Source: Armatimonadota bacterium (GTDB lineage Bacteria; Armatimonadota; Zipacnadia; Zipacnadales; JABUFB01). From it: a DNA stretch of 9,615 nt. Below are positions 6,253-9,615 of the stretch, piece after piece. The stretch spans positions 1 to 9,615 of the forward strand of contig JAGPGE010000167.1 of NCBI GenBank assembly GCA_018056145.1, in the 5' to 3' direction. Below the pieces are notes generated by a model. The model worked only from the letters and a program-made list of their open reading frames with translations, did not search any database and was not told where the DNA came from. The position numbers were made by a program, and so were the translations under genes. How positions within the stretch are numbered: position 1 is the first letter of the stretch; every line of letters starts with the position of its first letter.

Positions 6253-8017
6253 TTGTCTTTCCCTCCAATGCGGCCCAGCTTTCGAGGAACTCGGTCCAAC
6301 CATCGGTGCCCCACTTGCTCAGCTTCCCGAACACGCTGTGCCAACCCTCGAGTGTCAGCGGTTGAGTGGGCGACCACCTAGAGAGCTTGAGGCAGCCCAC
6401 GTCCGACTGGCCGATGCCCTCGTCGGGAAGTCCGAGATGGATAGGGCTGCCTTCCCGAGTCAGCAAGCTGCACCCGGTAATGGTGGCAGCCACTTTCCCC
6501 TGACCGACATGCTTCCCAAAGCCCACGCGAAGCCGCTCCTTACACAGGTCGCGCAGTGCGAAGAGCATGAGCCCCAGTTCCGAACTGTCGGGGCACTCCA
6601 TCTCTATCGAGAAGTTCATAGCCAGCTTGGGGTCCGGCTTTTCTGGGGCGAACAAGAGGCGTCCTGAGAAGAGACGCTTGTCGGCGGCGCCGCCAGTGAT
6701 GCGATCGATAGACACGCGCTGAAGGGTCTTGAGGCGTTCCGAAAACGCGCTGGCATCTACCGGGAACGCTTCAGACACTGTGACACGACCGCCGTAATGT
6801 GTTGATCCGAACAGCTCGCACGCCGGGCAGCGGCACTCATCTTTGCCGCAAGGCTTCAGACGGGGTAGCTCGCTGCCGTTGGGGTCGCAGACGACCGTAG
6901 CGCCATGCGTCAGGTACACGCCGTCATCATTGTGGAGCGCCCAGCGGGTGCGGAGTATGCGCTCGCAGTGGCTGCGCACCACGCCCTTGAGCGAGCGCCC
7001 GGGGATGTAGTTGACCTCACTGATGCTGTCGCAGCCCACCTCGCCGGTGCGCACAAAGGCAGAATCTGGCCTGTCGGTCTCAAATGGATCGGTCACGCCT
7101 AGCTTGCCCTCGACGGTGAGCACATCATCGTCGGCCCCGAAGTCGGTCTTGATCTGGAGCGGCCCAACTGGTTGCAGAGTGATGTCCCAGCGAATGGCCT
7201 CAAACAGGAGCCGCCGCGCTTCCTTCGAAGGTTCGGCGTCGTTGTCCTCAGCTCCGCCAGCCGCGTCCTGTACCTTCTTGGCGAGGAGCCTAACCTGATC
7301 CTCATAGGCCCGGCTGTGGGGGCAGATCACGGTCACTGACTGATGGGTCTGCATCGGGTCATCGAACAGGTATCGCTCCAGCTGGACTGGATCATTCAGA
7401 TCCAGCTTCTCGGCGCAGTAGTCGAACCTGAACTTACCAAGGCCGGAGTTGCTGGCCTTGCCGACGCGCCCGCCCCACTCCTTCCAGAAGTCAAGGCAGT
7501 GGATGGCAAGGGCGATCTCGTCCTCATCGGCCGCGTGGAGGCAACTGCTGAAAGCGAACTTGGCGCCCTTGGGCACCACTTCCTGAGCGAACAGTCTTTC
7601 GGTGGCGGCCGCTCCGGATTGCCGACCGATCCCGACGCTATCGCGCACTTCCCGCGCTTCGCGCCCCAGTGACTCGTCCCTGGCCCAGCGCGCGTGACCG
7701 AACTCCCACGCCGAAGCGCGAGCGTTCTCATCACCGGCAGCGCCAAAGACCCGGCACACCACGCACTCTCCGCACATGGACTTGGCATCCAATGCCAGGC
7801 AAGGCGGCTTGCACCCATACGTGCCGGCCGCCGCCATGTGCCGCGCGATGCCGCGGAGTAGCCCGGCCAGAGTTGTAGCCGGTATGAACGGTTCACCGGT
7901 CTGGTTGCGTACCACGAGCGCGCCATAGCTCTCATCCTCATCGCCACTGCCGATGTGCAGGGCGGACGAGAGTTTGATCACGCCCTCAAACCTCACCATA
8001 TACCTGCCGAACATCAT
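6245..8017 (-). CDS. Tandem double-Cas7 RAMP protein (Cas7-2x / Csm3-like)
   Basis: This 590-residue protein holds two Csm3/Cas7-type RAMP domains in one chain and should form two adjacent backbone positions along the crRNA. Domain 1 (about 5-205) has LHIGSGDED (20-28), PFIPATTLAGLLRG (43-56), a cysteine cluster C69, C73, C82, C85, C88 then RVFG, and glycine-rich GRVGKASNSGLGKF (183-196). Domain 2 (about 275-515) has YIPGRSLKGVVRSH (337-350), a cysteine cluster C377, C390, C395, C397, C400 then ELFG, GGRVTVSEAFP (409-419), RVSIDRITGG (434-443) and RVGFGKHVGQGKV (497-509). The cysteines probably bind zinc, as in other type III Cas7 subunits. Single Csm3 proteins are about 220-250 residues, so this is a true duplication or fusion. 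The first ATG (8017) overlaps the upstream TGA by one base (TGATGATG) with AAAGGGGGG 7 bases before; the second ATG at 8014 is an alternative. Confidence 0.88.
   Translation of the reverse strand: MMFGRYMVRFEGVIKLSSALHIGSGDEDESYGALVVRNQTGEPFIPATTLAGLLRGIARHMAAAGTYGCKPPCLALDAKSMCGECVVCRVFGAAGDENARASAWEFGHARWARDESLGREAREVRDSVGIGRQSGAAATERLFAQEVVPKGAKFAFSSCLHAADEDEIALAIHCLDFWKEWGGRVGKASNSGLGKFRFDYCAEKLDLNDPVQLERYLFDDPMQTHQSVTVICPHSRAYEDQVRLLAKKVQDAAGGAEDNDAEPSKEARRLLFEAIRWDITLQPVGPLQIKTDFGADDDVLTVEGKLGVTDPFETDRPDSAFVRTGEVGCDSISEVNYIPGRSLKGVVRSHCERILRTRWALHNDDGVYLTHGATVVCDPNGSELPRLKPCGKDECRCPACELFGSTHYGGRVTVSEAFPVDASAFSERLKTLQRVSIDRITGGAADKRLFSGRLLFAPEKPDPKLAMNFSIEMECPDSSELGLMLFALRDLCKERLRVGFGKHVGQGKVAATITGCSLLTREGSPIHLGLPDEGIGQSDVGCLKLSRWSPTQPLTLEGWHSVFGKLSKWGTDGWTEFLESWAALEGKTSG
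6250..6266 (-). promoter_or_regulatory. RBS and GTG start of csx19
   Basis: GGAGGG (6261-6266, minus strand) is followed after 8 bases by GTG at 6252, and the stop TAG of the preceding gene lies within the overlap GTGGCTAG. The same 8-base geometry (ATGGCTGA) occurs at the csx10 to small-subunit junction, which supports this start. Confidence 0.7.
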
Positions 8018-8033
8018 CAGTCTTCCCCCCTTT
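8012..8033 (-). promoter_or_regulatory. RBS and double ATG start of the Cas7-2x gene
   Basis: AAAGGGGGG (8025-8033, minus strand) lies 7 bases before ATG at 8017 and 10 before the adjacent ATG at 8014. The TGA of the upstream gene overlaps the first ATG by one base. Either ATG works and the difference is a single Met. Confidence 0.6.
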
Positions 8034-8484
8034 CGGTCTTGGTGCGGATGGCCGTACGCAGGCCTACCATCATCTGATCTCGCGCGATGCGCAGCTTCTC
8101 GGTCTTCTCGAAACAGGACGGCATCGGGTCACTCCCCTCAATCAACGCCTGGACCTCGTCCCACCTCTCGGCGACCCAGGTGCTCTTCTCCCAGCCATGC
8201 AGGGCATCGAGCAGCGCCTTCGCCCCTTCTTGGTTCTCTTGCCAAGGGTCGCGCTGCTTCTTCAGGCACCCATCAATGAACGCGATCCAGTCTTGGGCTT
8301 CCCTCCGGCAACAGAAGGTCAGGAACGACCTGAGATACGAGCGTGTGAACTTACCTCTCTTCCAGGCAAGAATGGTGGCCTTGGGGACTTGGAACATCCC
8401 CGGACCTGTTGAGGCTCTGGCGGCCATCAGCGTGTAGGCGGCACCCAAGCGCCTGTCGATGATCTCCTGCAATAGCTCAGCCAT
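8017..8484 (-). CDS. Probable Cas11-type small subunit of the type III-D complex
   Basis: This 155-residue protein, mostly predicted helical by composition, sits between csx10 and the double cas7, where type III small subunits (Csm2/Cmr5/Cas11) are usually encoded. Its size also fits. I do not recognise a specific family signature, so the call rests on position, length and helical character. Visible features are RRLGAAYTLMAARA (11-24), a cluster of cysteines at 58-59 and 73, and many Trp residues (41, 66, 81, 98, 103, 108). VPKATILAWKRGK (33-45) could be read as a helix-turn-helix, which would suggest a regulator instead. The start is ATG at 8484, overlapping the csx10 stop by 8 bases (ATGGCTGA) with AGGGGG 9 bases upstream; a longer form from 8550 would overlap csx10 by 74 bases without gain. 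Confidence 0.55.
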   Translation of the reverse strand: MAELLQEIIDRRLGAAYTLMAARASTGPGMFQVPKATILAWKRGKFTRSYLRSFLTFCCRREAQDWIAFIDGCLKKQRDPWQENQEGAKALLDALHGWEKSTWVAERWDEVQALIEGSDPMPSCFEKTEKLRIARDQMMVGLRTAIRTKTERGED

Positions 8485-9589
8485 CAGTGGACACCCCCTG
8501 TGCAGTGTTGTGGAAGGGGTCATTGACGCGGATACGGCCGAAGCCCTCATTACACCGCACGCCGATCCCCTTCTTCTCCGCAGCCTGGAGCAGACGCATG
8601 GGGCCTTCCAAGTCGTCAGTTAGGATACTCAACAGGAAGCACGAACCGGCGGCGATGCCTGGGCGCTGGCCCATCGGCAGTCCCCAAGCTGCGTTCCATC
8701 CGGACACGCGCGTGGTGGCCTGGAACCTGGCCGCGACGCTGACGCCCTGAATCCCATTTAGCCCGAGAGCGCCAAGCAGCCCCTTGTCGTCGAGGACTGT
8801 GACAGGTTCTCCGAGTTCGTCATCTATCAGTACATCAGACAGGAACGTGACCGTGACCTCACCTCCCGCGCCGTTGCCCTGCGGCGGCTGGACCCCCACA
8901 GCCTGCGGACTGTCCTCCATCATCTCCACCCGCATGATGGCTGGGCAGGAGGACCCCAGCACGATGTCGATGTCCTCACCCAGGCGCATTCCGGTCCCTG
9001 CGACGAATTCATCCCATAGTTCAAGCGTAGTGACGATCTCGCCGCTCAGCACCGTCTCCTGCGCTATCCCCTCGCGCGTGAACAGTCTACCTTCGTCGGC
9101 CGTACCGTCTTTGAGGGCTGTGCTGGTTCTCTCTCGGCAGCTAGCCCCAAACCAATACCCGCTTCGTCTCCGCCAGCCGGACGCACGCTCCATCGGTGCG
9201 CCGCATTCCGCGCACGCCTCGGGTGGCTCGCCGCGCAGAGCGTCAACGAGAGCCCCGTGTTCCCGTTCCGAACCGGGCGGATGGTGCTTACAGTAGAACG
9301 TAGACAGGGGCATGGGAAGAACCGGGAGGGCATCCTGCACGATGCAGCAATCCCCAAACCGCGTCTCGTCGCTGAAGAACAGGCGCCTCGCCGCATCTGG
9401 GCTCTTTGGCGCAGTGGCGTGCCGGGTTCCATAGAACATGGCCGCAAACACACCCCTTACCCGACGCCCGGAGATGAACTCCTGGGTACGCGCCAAGTTG
9501 CTCACCCATTGGTCGGAGGTCAGGGTAAGGTCGGCATGATCTGCGCGTATGGTGACCTTGAGCTTAACTTGCTCGCCGAGGGCCCCCAC
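8477..9589 (-). CDS. csx10: Csx10, Cas5-like RAMP subunit of type III-D
   Basis: This protein of about 370 residues is the Cas5-group subunit that in type III-D complexes caps the crRNA 5' end next to Cas10. Signatures are FISGRRVRGVFAAMF (38-52), LFFSDETRFGD (70-80), the proline-rich ALPVLPMPLSTFYCKHHP (87-104), GRLFTREGI (167-175) and the C-terminal KKGIGVRCNEGFGRIRVNDP (339-358), close to the GxGxRxxEGFGRV ending of the family. A possible zinc site is formed by C80-C81, C100, C126, C129 and C151. The start is uncertain: GTG at 9589 is the only likely start inside the window, but the frame stays open to the right edge and the ribosome binding site there is weak (AAGGG, 12 bases away). The gene is upstream of and overlaps the small-subunit gene by 8 bases. 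Confidence 0.85.
   Translation of the reverse strand: MGALGEQVKLKVTIRADHADLTLTSDQWVSNLARTQEFISGRRVRGVFAAMFYGTRHATAPKSPDAARRLFFSDETRFGDCCIVQDALPVLPMPLSTFYCKHHPPGSEREHGALVDALRGEPPEACAECGAPMERASGWRRRSGYWFGASCRERTSTALKDGTADEGRLFTREGIAQETVLSGEIVTTLELWDEFVAGTGMRLGEDIDIVLGSSCPAIMRVEMMEDSPQAVGVQPPQGNGAGGEVTVTFLSDVLIDDELGEPVTVLDDKGLLGALGLNGIQGVSVAARFQATTRVSGWNAAWGLPMGQRPGIAAGSCFLLSILTDDLEGPMRLLQAAEKKGIGVRCNEGFGRIRVNDPFHNTAQGVSTDG
8482..8499 (-). promoter_or_regulatory. RBS and start of the small-subunit gene
   Basis: AGGGGG (8494-8499, minus strand) precedes ATG at 8484 by 9 bases. The ATGGCTGA overlap with the csx10 stop suggests coupled translation. Confidence 0.55.
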
Positions 9590-9615
9590 CTCTTTCGTCT
9601 GCCCTTGCTCCGCCT
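9564..9615 (-). other. Possible 3' end of an upstream gene
   Basis: In a different frame from csx10, the minus strand reads open from the right edge to a TAA at 9566-9564, giving about 16 codons ending RRAS. If csx10 starts at 9589, this would be the tail of the preceding gene overlapping it by 26 bases, in keeping with the overlaps elsewhere in the operon. The likely identity would be cas10 or another complex subunit, but nothing in 16 residues shows that. Confidence 0.15.

Noticed and set aside
6253..6303. Longer csx19 from a start at 6303
   Set aside because: The added 17 residues are encoded inside the cas7 gene and look random, while the GTG at 6252 has a perfectly placed GGAGGG and the overlap seen at another junction.

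Overview
This window is the downstream (3') part of a type III CRISPR-Cas effector operon. Everything coding lies on the minus strand, so the gene order in transcription runs right to left. The six genes are: csx10 (Cas5-like, starting at or beyond the right edge), a small helical protein that is probably the Cas11-type small subunit, a tandem double-Cas7 protein (Cas7-2x-like), csx19, a long RAMP protein of the TIGR03986 family (Cas7 with an insertion), and a CARF-HD fusion protein. Csx10, Csx19, the TIGR03986 RAMP and a two-domain Cas7 together point to subtype III-D. The large subunit Cas10, Cas6, the adaptation genes and a CRISPR array are not in the window. Cas10 is expected just beyond the right edge.

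The genes are packed like one translationally coupled operon. They overlap by 1 to 8 bases or sit 4 bases apart, and each internal junction has a purine-rich, G-rich ribosome binding site 5 to 9 bases before the start codon. Two starts are corrected here against longer ORFs: csx19 begins at a GTG at 6252, and the TIGR03986 RAMP begins at an ATG at 5744. The RAMP gene also has a second well-placed internal start at 5366, exactly where the conserved family sequence begins, which leaves a 126-residue N-terminal extension of unknown role.

Logic of the system, inferred from family knowledge: Csx10, the Cas7 domains, Csx19 and the small subunit would assemble on a crRNA with Cas10 to form the RNA-targeting complex. 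On target recognition Cas10 would make cyclic oligoadenylate, which the CARF domain of the last gene would bind. The attached HD domain keeps an apparently complete metal-ligand set (H, HD, H, HH, D). It would then act as the effector, with an unknown substrate (nucleic acid, nucleotide, or the cyclic messenger itself). This CARF-HD protein is the most interesting item in the window.

The left 843 bases hold no convincing gene. They hold several short repeated motifs: ATTCGCGAACC around a TTCGCGAA palindrome, GTCGCACCTCAC, and GTTCACAA, each in both orientations. There are also two GC-rich hairpins that could end the operon transcript. The motifs are too irregular for a CRISPR array.

The organism is a GC-rich prokaryote (about 60 percent by eye) using Shine-Dalgarno initiation, most likely a bacterium. 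The sequence does not let me name a phylum.
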